Shown here one piece after another: positions 16,972-25,914 of a stretch of 60,754 bases of DNA. The first letter of the stretch is position 1. Each line of letters starts with the position of its first letter. Under the pieces are notes generated by a model. It was not told where the DNA came from. It ran no database searches and saw nothing but the letters and a program-made list of their open reading frames with translations. A program made the translations under genes and the position numbers. The stretch is from Acidobacteriota bacterium (GTDB taxonomy: Bacteria; Acidobacteriota; Blastocatellia; Chloracidobacteriales; JADJPF01): assembly GCA_016213785.1 (NCBI GenBank), contig JACQZQ010000065.1:1-60754 (forward strand), read 5' to 3'.

Positions 16972-19236
16972 TTAATTTTCTTTCTCAATTAGTTTACTTA
17001 AGAAACTTGGAATACCTGCTGTTTCTTCTCCAAGAATTGCTTTTAGACCCCTTTTAGCAACAGGGTTTTGTGGCTCAATCTTTAAGGCTTCGCGAAACTC
17101 ACTTACAGCACGGCGAACCAAACCTACTTTAGTATAGAGTTGGGCTAAACCTAAATGTGCCATTACATTTATAGGTTCAATATCAAGTACTTGTCTAAAT
17201 TGTTCTTCTGCTTCTCTTTGCCAGCGTTGGTTATTAGAGAGTACATGTCCAAGCAACAAACGGTAACGGGTTTGTCTAGGAGAAAGCCTTACTGCTTCAC
17301 GCAAAGCTCTTATTGCTCCTCCAATATCTTTACGTTGGAAATAATTACGCCCATCAACAAAAAGTTTCTCTGCCTGTTCTTGCTCATCCATAACAGGAGT
17401 TACAAGTAAAGGCGTTGTTGTCATATTTTCATCTAATTCTTCTAAATTGCTTAGCACTTCTTGAGTGGATAAATCTACTAGGTCTGTAGTAGAAAGGGCT
17501 TCAACAACTACGCGAGTATGTTCTGCCATTACAGCAGTTCTTGATACTTCTGGATAATTTTCTTCATTATTTGTTAATTCACCCTCTGATACTAATAATG
17601 GTTCTGTTGTCCCACTTTGACTTATGTTTTCAAAATTTGATGAAGTAGAGAATTTAGACATTTCTTCTAAAGCATCTAGCGCTTCCATTAAGGCTTCTGC
17701 CTCAGATGTATCTACTAAAGCCTCTGTAGGAGCACTAGCATCAATATTTTCTAAAGACTGAGTAATTGCAGGCGCATCTAAGATAGTTTGTTTTAATTTA
17801 TTGTCTAGTTGTGAAATAGCCAATTTAGGGCCAGTTTTTGGCAAACTAATTTCATTAGAAGACTGAGAAACCATTTGAGAAATATCTCTGTCCTCTAAAG
17901 CAGCATCTTCCATAGTATCTGTTTTTAGAATTTGTTCAAAACTTGGTAGTATTTCAGTAGCTTCAACAACTTCAGAAACTATTTCAGGGACTACAATAGA
18001 AGGCCTTTGAGGTAAAATATTTGGCGGAGGTGGTGGCGGAATAGTAACTTTACTTGTGCTTTGTCTTGGAATTGGAGGAGTTAAAGGCATCCCTTCTATA
18101 GGGTGAGGTGCAGTATTACGAGCAATTGATCCTGTAATGCCTGTAGGAATTGGCATCGGTAAAGGTTTAGAAACCAACATACCTTTAGCATTATCATATA
18201 AACCTGTTAGTTGTGTAAAAACTTCATCTATTTCTGCTCTCATTTCTTTACTAGCAGTTAAGTGTCTATCTGGGTGAAATTCTCTAGCTAGTTTATAGTA
18301 AGAATTTTGTAACTCCTCTAATTGACTATTGGGAGAAAAATTAAATAACTCATATACAGTTCCACTGTTCATACGCTCTTTAACAAGATCAATTTTTCTT
18401 CTTAGAGCCATCTCATCAACTTTATGTGCTCCAGTTTGTCTAGCTAAGACAACAGGAACAGATTCACCAAGCCCAAGAGTCTGTCTAACAACTTTTTCTG
18501 GAACCTCCATTTTTCCGCTTTCTCGTGAGAGTTCTGCTGGAGCAAAACGCTCTAAAACTCCTGATGAAAGCAGACCATATAAAGAACGCAAGACTGTTTC
18601 AGCAGGAGATTTTATTTTTATCAATAGTTTAATTAAGCTCATTGGCTCTTTAATAACTTCTATGATTTGGCGCTCTAGAGGTCTTAAAGAAAGGGTTTGC
18701 AGTCTTAGTAGCGGGTTAGTACAAGGGCCTATTAATCTGTTTAAGTCACCTAAACCTCGCTCAATTACATCCATATCGCTAATTCTACGAACACCTTCTA
18801 ATATAATACTTGCAGTAGAAAGCTCTAATTTTAAGTCTTCAGAAATAGTTCTTTCTACTTCATAAAATTCATAATGTCCTGTTGTCCAATTAAATATCGA
18901 ATAAATAATGTCTAAAATCTGAAAAGTTACATTAGCTACTAGGTCGCGTTCTGAAATTATTTTTAAGTCAGCCAAAATTTTACCAAATCGCTTACCTCGA
19001 CCCATTTGAGATTGAGCTTGATCAAATTGTTCTTGAGTAATAGTACCATGTCTAAGCATACTTTCCCCTATGCGGTCTTCTCGTCGATTACTAGAGGCAA
19101 AGATCATAACTCCTAACTCAAAAAATACTTCTTTGCGAGTATGGTCTTGTGTTAGTCGTAAACACCCAGATCTACGCTCTAAATAGAGTTGTCGTAATAC
19201 ATCAGGTAAGCATTCTTGGCTTAGTTCTCCTCGCAT
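16972..19236 (-). CDS. PATAN (DUF4388) protein with J-domain and C-terminal TPRs
   Basis: The product has 754 residues. The N-terminal PATAN domain (MRGELSQECLPDVLRQLY, then VFFELGVMIFASS and GKRFGKILADL) is followed by a J-domain segment with HPD at 321-323. Next is a long Pro/Ala/Glu/Ser-rich disordered region (about 360-640), then at least two TPR units (about 655-740, with AEKLFVDGRNYFQRKDIGGA and AHLGLAQLYTKVGLVRRA). It is clearly paralogous to the protein at 10231-11994 but has TPRs in place of that protein's C-terminal domain. It should be cytoplasmic. A scaffold that links a PATAN signal to DnaK or TPR partners is inferred. Confidence 0.82.
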   Translation of the reverse strand: MRGELSQECLPDVLRQLYLERRSGCLRLTQDHTRKEVFFELGVMIFASSNRREDRIGESMLRHGTITQEQFDQAQSQMGRGKRFGKILADLKIISERDLVANVTFQILDIIYSIFNWTTGHYEFYEVERTISEDLKLELSTASIILEGVRRISDMDVIERGLGDLNRLIGPCTNPLLRLQTLSLRPLERQIIEVIKEPMSLIKLLIKIKSPAETVLRSLYGLLSSGVLERFAPAELSRESGKMEVPEKVVRQTLGLGESVPVVLARQTGAHKVDEMALRRKIDLVKERMNSGTVYELFNFSPNSQLEELQNSYYKLAREFHPDRHLTASKEMRAEIDEVFTQLTGLYDNAKGMLVSKPLPMPIPTGITGSIARNTAPHPIEGMPLTPPIPRQSTSKVTIPPPPPPNILPQRPSIVVPEIVSEVVEATEILPSFEQILKTDTMEDAALEDRDISQMVSQSSNEISLPKTGPKLAISQLDNKLKQTILDAPAITQSLENIDASAPTEALVDTSEAEALMEALDALEEMSKFSTSSNFENISQSGTTEPLLVSEGELTNNEENYPEVSRTAVMAEHTRVVVEALSTTDLVDLSTQEVLSNLEELDENMTTTPLLVTPVMDEQEQAEKLFVDGRNYFQRKDIGGAIRALREAVRLSPRQTRYRLLLGHVLSNNQRWQREAEEQFRQVLDIEPINVMAHLGLAQLYTKVGLVRRAVSEFREALKIEPQNPVAKRGLKAILGEETAGIPSFLSKLIEKEN

Positions 19237-19389
19237 AAGTTAAATTTTCTCCCTTAAGATTTAAATGGCTGGTGTTCGGCAAATAGGCTTTTGTGCGCGA
19301 GTCACTCACAGATATACTAAGCCAGCATTCTAAATTTTCTACTCTAAATAAAGCAAGTATTTAGTAACTCTTTTTTAAGGCACAGTTTA

Positions 19390-19632
19390 ATGAAAGTAGT
19401 TATTGATCGTATCGAAGGAGATTTAGCTGTAATGCTAATCTCTGATTATGAAGAAATCAGTCTAGATATTCCTCTAAAATACTTACCTCAAGGAGCAAAA
19501 GCTGGAGATTATTTTGATGTAACTTTTACTCCCGACCTTCAAAGCCGTATTTCTGCTCAAGATCGCTCTAAGGAACTCTTAAAAGAGCTTACTAAGGATA
19601 ATGATCCTAATCAAACAGACTTTAAGTTATAA
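19390..19632 (+). CDS. DUF3006 domain protein
   Basis: The product has 80 residues. It begins KVVIDRIEGDLAVMLI and continues with DIPLKYLPQGAKAGDYFDV, the usual strand pattern of DUF3006 (small all-beta proteins of unknown role). There is no signal peptide. The gene ends seven bases before purM on the same strand and is probably co-transcribed with it, which by itself does not indicate a purine role. Confidence 0.8.
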   Translation: MKVVIDRIEGDLAVMLISDYEEISLDIPLKYLPQGAKAGDYFDVTFTPDLQSRISAQDRSKELLKELTKDNDPNQTDFKL

Positions 19633-19639
19633 ATAAACT

Positions 19640-20683
19640 ATGAAAAAAATTACTTATAAAGAAGCAGGGGTAAATATTGATGCTGCTAATGAAGCTAAAC
19701 ATCGTATAAAGAACCTCGCACGTAAAACATTTAATTCTCAAGTACTTACAGAAATTGGTAGTTTTGGTGCTCTTTTTCGTACTAACTTTTCTGCAATGAA
19801 AGACCCAGTACTGGTTGCAAGTACTGATGGAGTCGGGACTAAACTAAAAATAGCCTTTATGACAGGAATTCATAACACCATTGGGTATGATTTAGTAGCT
19901 CATTGTATTGATGATATTGCTGTTCAAGGCGCTAAACCACTCTTTTTTATGGACTATATTGCTACAGGAGAACTTTCTCCAAATATTGTAGCCGAAATTA
20001 TTGAGGGTATTGCTCGTGCCTGTAGCGAAGCTAATTGTCCATTAATTGGCGGGGAAACGGCTGAAATGCCAGGCTTTTATGCTGCTGGTGAATATGATGT
20101 CGCTGGTTTTATAGTAGGTATAGTTGATAGAGAAAAAATCATTGATGGAACTAAGATAAAACCTGGAGATCAATTAATTGGACTTCCATCACTAGGACTG
20201 CATACTAATGGTTATAGCCTAGCTCGTAAGCTATTTTTTGAGGTTGCGAACTTAACACCAAATGACTATTTAGATGAGCTAGGAAATACAGTAGCAGAAA
20301 GTTTACTTAAGCCGCATAAAAATTATTTCCCTGTTTTATCAGAACTTTTTGATCAAGATTTAATTAATGGCCTTGCTCATATTACAGGAGGAGGCTTTTT
20401 AGAAAATATTCCTCGTGTGTTGCCTGAAAATTGTCAAGTAGAAATAAAGCTTGGTTCTTGGCCTGTTCTACCTGTTTTTAATGTAATGCAAAAAATAGGA
20501 AATATTGAAAAAGAAGAAATGTATAGAGTCTTCAATATGGGAATAGGAATGATTGTGGTAGTTAGCAACTCTAATTTTGAAAAAGTAATGTCTCATTTCC
20601 AAAACTCAAATGAGCCTTGCTATCATATTGGTCAAGTAGTAACAGGGGAAAATAAAGTAAATCTATTACCAGCAAAATCCTAA
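19640..20683 (+). CDS. purM: Phosphoribosylformylglycinamidine cyclo-ligase (AIR synthetase)
   Basis: The product has 347 residues. It closes the imidazole ring in step five of purine synthesis (FGAM + ATP to AIR). Family landmarks are TYKEAGVNID at the start, STDGVGTKLKIA (ATP/substrate loop), HCIDDIAVQGAKPLFFMDYIA, GGETAEMPGFY, LGLHTNGYSLAR and HITGGGFLENIPR. Length and motif order are standard. The remaining purine genes are elsewhere. Confidence 0.97.
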   Translation: MKKITYKEAGVNIDAANEAKHRIKNLARKTFNSQVLTEIGSFGALFRTNFSAMKDPVLVASTDGVGTKLKIAFMTGIHNTIGYDLVAHCIDDIAVQGAKPLFFMDYIATGELSPNIVAEIIEGIARACSEANCPLIGGETAEMPGFYAAGEYDVAGFIVGIVDREKIIDGTKIKPGDQLIGLPSLGLHTNGYSLARKLFFEVANLTPNDYLDELGNTVAESLLKPHKNYFPVLSELFDQDLINGLAHITGGGFLENIPRVLPENCQVEIKLGSWPVLPVFNVMQKIGNIEKEEMYRVFNMGIGMIVVVSNSNFEKVMSHFQNSNEPCYHIGQVVTGENKVNLLPAKS

Positions 20684-20770
20684 AATATATTCTAATTTAA
20701 TAGAGTCTTAATTCTTAGGATCTAAATAAAGTGATATTTTAATTGATTTTTTTAAGCCAGAAATTTATCC

Positions 20771-20818
20771 TAGGCTAGTTTTGGTTTCTTTATCTATAAT
20801 TAAAACCAAACTAACCTA
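20771..20818 (+). terminator. Hairpin after purM
   Basis: TAGGCTAGTTTTGGTTT (20771-20787) pairs with AAACCAAACTAACCTA (20803-20818), with one wobble or mismatch and one bulge. It lies about 90 bases past purM. The T-run is weak (CTTTTT at 20825-20830), so it may be a terminator or a processing structure. Confidence 0.5.
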
Positions 20819-20961
20819 ATTAGGCTTTTTAGGTCTTAAGATTCAAATAAATACCTTATTTTTTGTTACTCTAGTAATTAATAAATAATGTTTCAATAGC
20901 TTCTTATCTTTATAAGGTTTTACAATTCCTATAACTGTTATAAATATGGTGGTTTAGTCTA

Positions 20962-21735
20962 ATGAAGGCTGTTATTTTAGCTGGTGGCTATGGTACACGA
21001 ATAAGCGAAGAAACTGACTTAAAACCTAAGCCTTTGATTGAGATTGGAGGCAAACCTATTTTATGGCACATTATGAAAATTTACTCTAGTTATGGAGTAA
21101 CAGAATTTATTATATGTTTAGGATACAAAGGGTATTTAATTAAAGAATTTTTTGCAAACTATTATTTACATACCTCAGATGTTACATTTGATATTGCTAA
21201 GAATCAAACAGAGTTTCTAAATAGTTCTGCTGAACCCTGGCGAGTCACTTTAATTGACACAGGACAACAATCAATGACTGGTGGGCGCTTAAAACGTGTA
21301 GCTACTTATATTAAAGATGAAGAAAGTTTTTGCTTTACATATGGCGATGGTGTAGGAAACATTGATATTAAACAACTTATAGAATTCCACCATAGCAAAG
21401 GCGTTTTAGCTACTATGACAGCAGTTGCACCTTCAGGGCGTTTTGGCGCTACAGAAATTAACACCCAAGACTTAATTACTTCGTTTCAAGAAAAACCGCA
21501 TAATGGTGGATGGATTAATGGAGGTTTTTTTGTATGTTCTCCAGCAGTACTAGACTATATCTCTGGTGATGATTGTGTTTGGGAGCGAGAACCACTAGAA
21601 AATTTAGCTAAAGACCTACAAATTGCTGCATATAAACATTATGGATTTTGGCAACCTATGGATACTTTACGAGAAAAAAACTTACTTGAATCGTTGTGGC
21701 AACAGGGAAAAGCACCATGGAAAACTTGGGACTAA
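20962..21735 (+). CDS. rfbF: Glucose-1-phosphate cytidylyltransferase
   Basis: The product has 257 residues. It makes CDP-glucose from CTP and glucose 1-phosphate, the first step to CDP-dideoxyhexoses. The nucleotidyltransferase start KAVILAGGYGTRISEET is followed by KPLIEIGGKPILWHIMK, TYGDGVGNIDI and FQEKPHNGGWINGGFFV, all close to RfbF/DdhA. The length is standard. It is the first gene of a six-gene operon and its end overlaps the next gene by 19 bases. Confidence 0.95.
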   Translation: MKAVILAGGYGTRISEETDLKPKPLIEIGGKPILWHIMKIYSSYGVTEFIICLGYKGYLIKEFFANYYLHTSDVTFDIAKNQTEFLNSSAEPWRVTLIDTGQQSMTGGRLKRVATYIKDEESFCFTYGDGVGNIDIKQLIEFHHSKGVLATMTAVAPSGRFGATEINTQDLITSFQEKPHNGGWINGGFFVCSPAVLDYISGDDCVWEREPLENLAKDLQIAAYKHYGFWQPMDTLREKNLLESLWQQGKAPWKTWD

Positions 21736-22799
21736 CACAAAACATAGATTTTTGGCGTGGAAAAAATGTTCTTGTAACAGGCCATACAGGATTTAAAGGA
21801 AGTTGGTTAGCGCTTTGCTTACAACATCTTGGAAGTAATGTAGTAGGTTATAGTAAGTTGGCACCAACTGAAATTAATCATTACTCACTAATTGGGTTAG
21901 AAAATAATATACACTCAGTAATTGATGATATTAGAAATTTAGAGCATCTTAAGCAAGTTATCTTAGACTATAAGCCTGAAATTGTATTTCATCTAGCGGC
22001 ACAATCACTAGTAAGACCTTCTTATTTTGATCCCATAGAAACTTATTCTACAAATATATTAGGCACAGTTAATTTATTTGAAGCAATCCGTGCTACTAAT
22101 ATAACTAAGGTAATTATTAATGTTACCTCTGATAAATGCTATGAAAATAAAGAATGGATTTGGGGTTATAGAGAAAATGAACCAATGGGGGGAACAGATC
22201 CTTATAGTAGCAGTAAAGGCTGTGTAGAATTAATAACGCGCTGTTACCAACAATCATATTTTACACATCAAATCTTTTTAGCATCCGCACGTGCTGGTAA
22301 TGTAATAGGGGGTGGCGATTGGGCAGAGGAACGCCTAGTGCCCGATATAATACGTGCTTTTATATCAAAACAATCTGTTGCTATTCGTAACCCCTATTCA
22401 GTGCGACCCTGGCAACATGTCTTAGATCCTTTGTCAGGTTATCTAAAATTAGCTCAAGCCCTCTATGAAAAAGGAGATAAATTTGTTGGTGGTTGGAATT
22501 TTGGCCCTAAGAACAATGAAGCTAAAAACGTAACCTATATTGTAGAAAAACTTGCTAATTTGTGGGGCCAATCTGCAAAATGGAAAATTCAACCTGATGA
22601 AAAAAACTTAAAAGAGACTAATTTTTTACGCCTAGACTGTAGCAAAGCTAAAACAGAATTAGGTTGGCAGGCTAAATGGGATCTAAATACCGCTCTAGCT
22701 AAAACTGTAGAATGGTATAAAGCCTATAGCTTAGGGCAATCTATGTATGAACATAGTCTAAAACAAATCAATGAATATATGAATGTAGAAAAATTATGA
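21717..22799 (+). CDS. rfbG: CDP-glucose 4,6-dehydratase
   Basis: The product has 360 residues from the ATG at 21717, which has AGGGA about eight bases upstream; a GTG at 21696 is in frame but lacks this support. It is an extended short-chain dehydrogenase that forms CDP-4-keto-6-deoxyglucose. NAD site VTGHTGFKGSWL, catalytic Thr/Asp in NVTSDKCYENKEW, YxxxK-type motif within YSSSKGC, and ARAGNVIGGGDWAEERLVPD are all characteristic of RfbG/DdhB. The stop overlaps the next start (ATGA). Confidence 0.95.
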   Translation: MENLGLTQNIDFWRGKNVLVTGHTGFKGSWLALCLQHLGSNVVGYSKLAPTEINHYSLIGLENNIHSVIDDIRNLEHLKQVILDYKPEIVFHLAAQSLVRPSYFDPIETYSTNILGTVNLFEAIRATNITKVIINVTSDKCYENKEWIWGYRENEPMGGTDPYSSSKGCVELITRCYQQSYFTHQIFLASARAGNVIGGGDWAEERLVPDIIRAFISKQSVAIRNPYSVRPWQHVLDPLSGYLKLAQALYEKGDKFVGGWNFGPKNNEAKNVTYIVEKLANLWGQSAKWKIQPDEKNLKETNFLRLDCSKAKTELGWQAKWDLNTALAKTVEWYKAYSLGQSMYEHSLKQINEYMNVEKL

Positions 22800-23998
22800 C
22801 TAAAGATTACTTATCTGTTCCATATGGAAAATCAGTGCATGGTGAAGAAGAAATTGCTGCTGTAGTTGAAGTATTAAGAACATCAACCCTAATGGGAAAA
22901 AATGTTCGTGAAATGGAAACAAAGGTAGCTGCTCTTTTTGCAAAAAAATGGGGAATTATGGTTAATTCTGGGACTTCTGCAAATTATCTTGCAGTTGAAC
23001 TATTAAATTTAGACCCAGGTACAGAAGTGATAACTCCTGTACTTACATTCTCTACTACTGTTGCTCCTTTAGTTCGTAATAAATTAATCCCTATATTTAT
23101 TGATGTTGAAGAAGGTACTTATAATATTGATATCAATAAAATAGAGACAATGATCACACCTAAAACTAAAATGATGATGATTCCTAATTTAATTGGCAAT
23201 CTATCTGATTGGGATGTATTAAGAAAAATTGCTGATAAACATCAACTAATTTTAGTCGAAGACTCTGCTGATACTCTAGGGGCATTGCTACGTAATCAAA
23301 GTACTGGAACTCGTTCTGATATTAGTACAACTAGTTTCTATGGTTCGCATGTAATTAATTGTGGCGGTAATGGTGGTATGTTATGTGTTAATGATTCTAG
23401 TTATGAACAAAGAGCTAGACTGCTGCGCAGTTGGGGACGTAGTTCATCACTATTTGTTGAGTCCGAAAAAATTGAGAATCGATTTAACGTAAACCTAGAT
23501 GGAGTTGAGTATGATGCTAAATTTGTATTTGAAGAAGCAGGCTATAACCTAGAACCATCAGAAATGGGAGCAGCTTTTGGTTTAGTACAATTAAGTAAAC
23601 TTGCCTTAAATATCACACTACGCGAACAACATTTTCAACAACATTTAGACTTTTTTAAAGACTATGAAGAATGGTTTATATTACCTAAACAACTACCTGA
23701 TAGCGTTACTGGATGGCTAGCAATGGCTCTAACAGTAAGAGAACAAGCACCTTTTACTCGTAAAGAATTACAAATTTATTTTGAGCGTCATGGTATACAA
23801 ACTCGCCCTGTATTTACTGGTAACATATTGCGTCAGCCTGGATTTCAACACCTAGCTTGTATAAGGCAAAAAGAGGGCTACCCAATAGCAGATAGAGTTA
23901 TGCAAGGAGGTATTTTAATAGGTTGTCACCACGGTTTAACACAAGAAATGATCTTACATATTCATGATGTATTTAAAAAATTTGTTAAAAGCTTATGA
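22796..23998 (+). CDS. rfbH: RfbH/ColD-like PMP-dependent sugar 3-dehydratase lacking Fe-S cysteines
   Basis: The product has 400 residues with the fold-type I aminotransferase (DegT/DnrJ/EryC1) pattern. It should remove the C3 hydroxyl of CDP-4-keto-6-deoxyglucose. The internal-aldimine Lys is replaced by His185 (FYGSHVINCGG), the mark of 3-dehydratases (E1/RfbH and ColD). Classical E1/RfbH carries a Cys-rich loop after RxWGR that binds a [2Fe-2S] cluster; here the same place reads RSWGRSSSLFVESEK with no Cys. That is ColD-like, and no E3 reductase gene is in the operon. Start and stop both overlap neighbours by four bases (ATGA). Confidence 0.88.
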   Translation: MTKDYLSVPYGKSVHGEEEIAAVVEVLRTSTLMGKNVREMETKVAALFAKKWGIMVNSGTSANYLAVELLNLDPGTEVITPVLTFSTTVAPLVRNKLIPIFIDVEEGTYNIDINKIETMITPKTKMMMIPNLIGNLSDWDVLRKIADKHQLILVEDSADTLGALLRNQSTGTRSDISTTSFYGSHVINCGGNGGMLCVNDSSYEQRARLLRSWGRSSSLFVESEKIENRFNVNLDGVEYDAKFVFEEAGYNLEPSEMGAAFGLVQLSKLALNITLREQHFQQHLDFFKDYEEWFILPKQLPDSVTGWLAMALTVREQAPFTRKELQIYFERHGIQTRPVFTGNILRQPGFQHLACIRQKEGYPIADRVMQGGILIGCHHGLTQEMILHIHDVFKKFVKSL

Positions 23999-24900
23999 AG
24001 ACCTATTTAGTGACAGGAGCTAACGGTTATGTTGGCTCAAACTTAGTAGAGCGCTTAATTGAACAAGGCAATCAAGCAATTTGTTTAGTAAGAAAATCTT
24101 CTAGACTTAATTTGCTTGACCCATCAAATCCTAAAGTAAAACTCTACTATTATGATGAAAGGGTTGAAAGCCTTTATAAAATATTTCAGTCACATAAGAT
24201 TGATGCTGTTTTTCATTTAGCAGCAATAAGTCAATATAAAATTAATCCTAATCAAATTAATGACTTAATAGTAGCTAATATTACCCTAGGAACACAATTA
24301 TTAGAGCTAATGGCTGATAGTGGGGTAAAAACCTTTATTAATACTGGTAGCTATTGGCAGCATCTAAATGATGCTAAAGATTATGAGCCAGTTTGTTTAT
24401 ATGCTGCGACCAAACAAGCCTTTGAAGCAATAATTGATTATTATGTACAAATTAAAAAAATCGAGGCTATTACCTTAAAACTCTTTGATGTATATGGCCC
24501 AAAAGACTCCCGTAATAAAATATTACAGCTTTTATATAGTGCAGCAATTTCAGAAAAAGCAGTTAGTTTATCACCAGGAGAGCAGTTATTAGACTTAGTT
24601 TATATAGACGATGTAATTGATGCTTATTGTCAGGCACTTAATATAGCAACTAAAGAACAACACTTAAAATATTTTATTGGTAGTTTTATTTACCACACAT
24701 TACAAGAGATTGTTAAAATCTACCAAACTATATTAGGGAAAAATATTCCAGTTATTTGGGGTAGCTTAGCTTATAGATTACGTGAAGTTATGGCTCCATG
24801 TAAGGGTGAGCCTTTACCTAATTGGCAAGCTAAAACCACTTTAGAAAAAGGGCTAGGCAAAGTGGTGGCATATCAACTTCAAAATCAAGTTCTTAAGTAA
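23995..24900 (+). CDS. NAD(P)-dependent sugar reductase/epimerase, candidate CDP-abequose/paratose synthase
   Basis: The product has 301 residues, an extended SDR. The dinucleotide site is VTGANGYVGSNL, catalytic Tyr/Lys are in YAATK, and Thr/Ser in NTGSYWQH. By position after the 3-dehydratase, it is expected to reduce the 4-keto group to give CDP-abequose or CDP-paratose, as RfbJ/RfbS do, or to epimerise. The sequence does not tell which stereoisomer. Four-base overlap with the upstream gene indicates translational coupling. Confidence 0.8.
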   Translation: MKTYLVTGANGYVGSNLVERLIEQGNQAICLVRKSSRLNLLDPSNPKVKLYYYDERVESLYKIFQSHKIDAVFHLAAISQYKINPNQINDLIVANITLGTQLLELMADSGVKTFINTGSYWQHLNDAKDYEPVCLYAATKQAFEAIIDYYVQIKKIEAITLKLFDVYGPKDSRNKILQLLYSAAISEKAVSLSPGEQLLDLVYIDDVIDAYCQALNIATKEQHLKYFIGSFIYHTLQEIVKIYQTILGKNIPVIWGSLAYRLREVMAPCKGEPLPNWQAKTTLEKGLGKVVAYQLQNQVLK

Positions 24901-24927
24901 ATTCTAGGATAAAATATAAGTAGCGCC

Positions 24928-25914
24928 ATGAGTATAGTTTCAAAACCACTAATCTCAATTGTTGTCCCTGTTTATAATGAAGAAGCTAATATAGACCTAT
25001 TCTATAGCGCCGTTAACAAAGAGCTAGAAGCTTTGAGTGAGCGTTTTCGTTTTGAAATTATATTCACCGATAATCATAGTACCGATAATACTTTTGCAAA
25101 ACTACAAGCAATTGCTCTAGAAGATTCTAGGCTTCGTATTATTCGTTTTTCTAGAAATTTTGGCTATCAGCGCTCAATACTAACAGGTTACTTATCTGCT
25201 ACAGGTCAAGCAGCTATTCAGCTTGATTGTGATCTTCAAGACCCTCCACAAATGATTGTAGAGTTTTTAGAAAAATGGCAACAAGGCTATAAAGTAGTTT
25301 ATGGCATTCGCTCTAAGCGTAAAGAAGGGTTTTTGATTAATGCTACTCGTAAAATTTTTTATCGTTTAATTGATTTACTTAGCGATACAAAACTACCTCA
25401 CGATGCAGGAGATTTTAGACTAATTGACCGATGTATAATAGAAGTCTTAATGAACTTAAATGATAACCAGCCTTATCTTAGAGGCACTATTGCTAGAATT
25501 GGCTTTAAGCAAATTGGAATAGTTTATAGTAGAGATGAAAGAAAACATGGTGAGAGCAAATTTTCTCTTAGTGAGATGCTTCGCCTAGCAATTGACGGTA
25601 TTACAAACCAGTCAATTATTCCTCTACGCCTAGCTACTTATACAGGCATAGGGGTATTTTTGTTAATGATCTTTGGAACTATTTTCTCTATCATTGCAAA
25701 ATATACTAGCGGCTCACAATGGCCTGCTGGATTTGCTACTATTATTGTTTTAATTTTGTTCTCTATAGGATTAAATGCTTTGTTTCTCGGGATTATAGGC
25801 GAATACTTAGGACGAATCTATAAACAGGTAAAACCAGAACCTATTACTATTGTTGAGAAAAAAATTGCGCCAGATATTGCACCAAATAAAGAAATTTCTG
25901 AACAAGGACAATAA
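24928..25914 (+). CDS. GT2 glycosyltransferase, GtrB/DPM1-like with two C-terminal membrane helices
   Basis: The product has 328 residues. It starts with the GT-A fold (ISIVVPVYNEEANI, then FTDNHSTDNT and a QLDCDLQDPP metal site). The acceptor region holds DAGDFRLIDR and RDERKHGESKFSLSEMLRLA. Two transmembrane helices lie at about 233-258 and 270-295. This layout is that of GtrB/ArnC/DPM1-type enzymes, which move a sugar from a nucleotide to polyprenyl phosphate on the cytoplasmic face. Its place after the dideoxyhexose genes suggests it loads that sugar or glucose on the lipid. The next gene starts on its last base. Confidence 0.88.
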   Translation: MSIVSKPLISIVVPVYNEEANIDLFYSAVNKELEALSERFRFEIIFTDNHSTDNTFAKLQAIALEDSRLRIIRFSRNFGYQRSILTGYLSATGQAAIQLDCDLQDPPQMIVEFLEKWQQGYKVVYGIRSKRKEGFLINATRKIFYRLIDLLSDTKLPHDAGDFRLIDRCIIEVLMNLNDNQPYLRGTIARIGFKQIGIVYSRDERKHGESKFSLSEMLRLAIDGITNQSIIPLRLATYTGIGVFLLMIFGTIFSIIAKYTSGSQWPAGFATIIVLILFSIGLNALFLGIIGEYLGRIYKQVKPEPITIVEKKIAPDIAPNKEISEQGQ

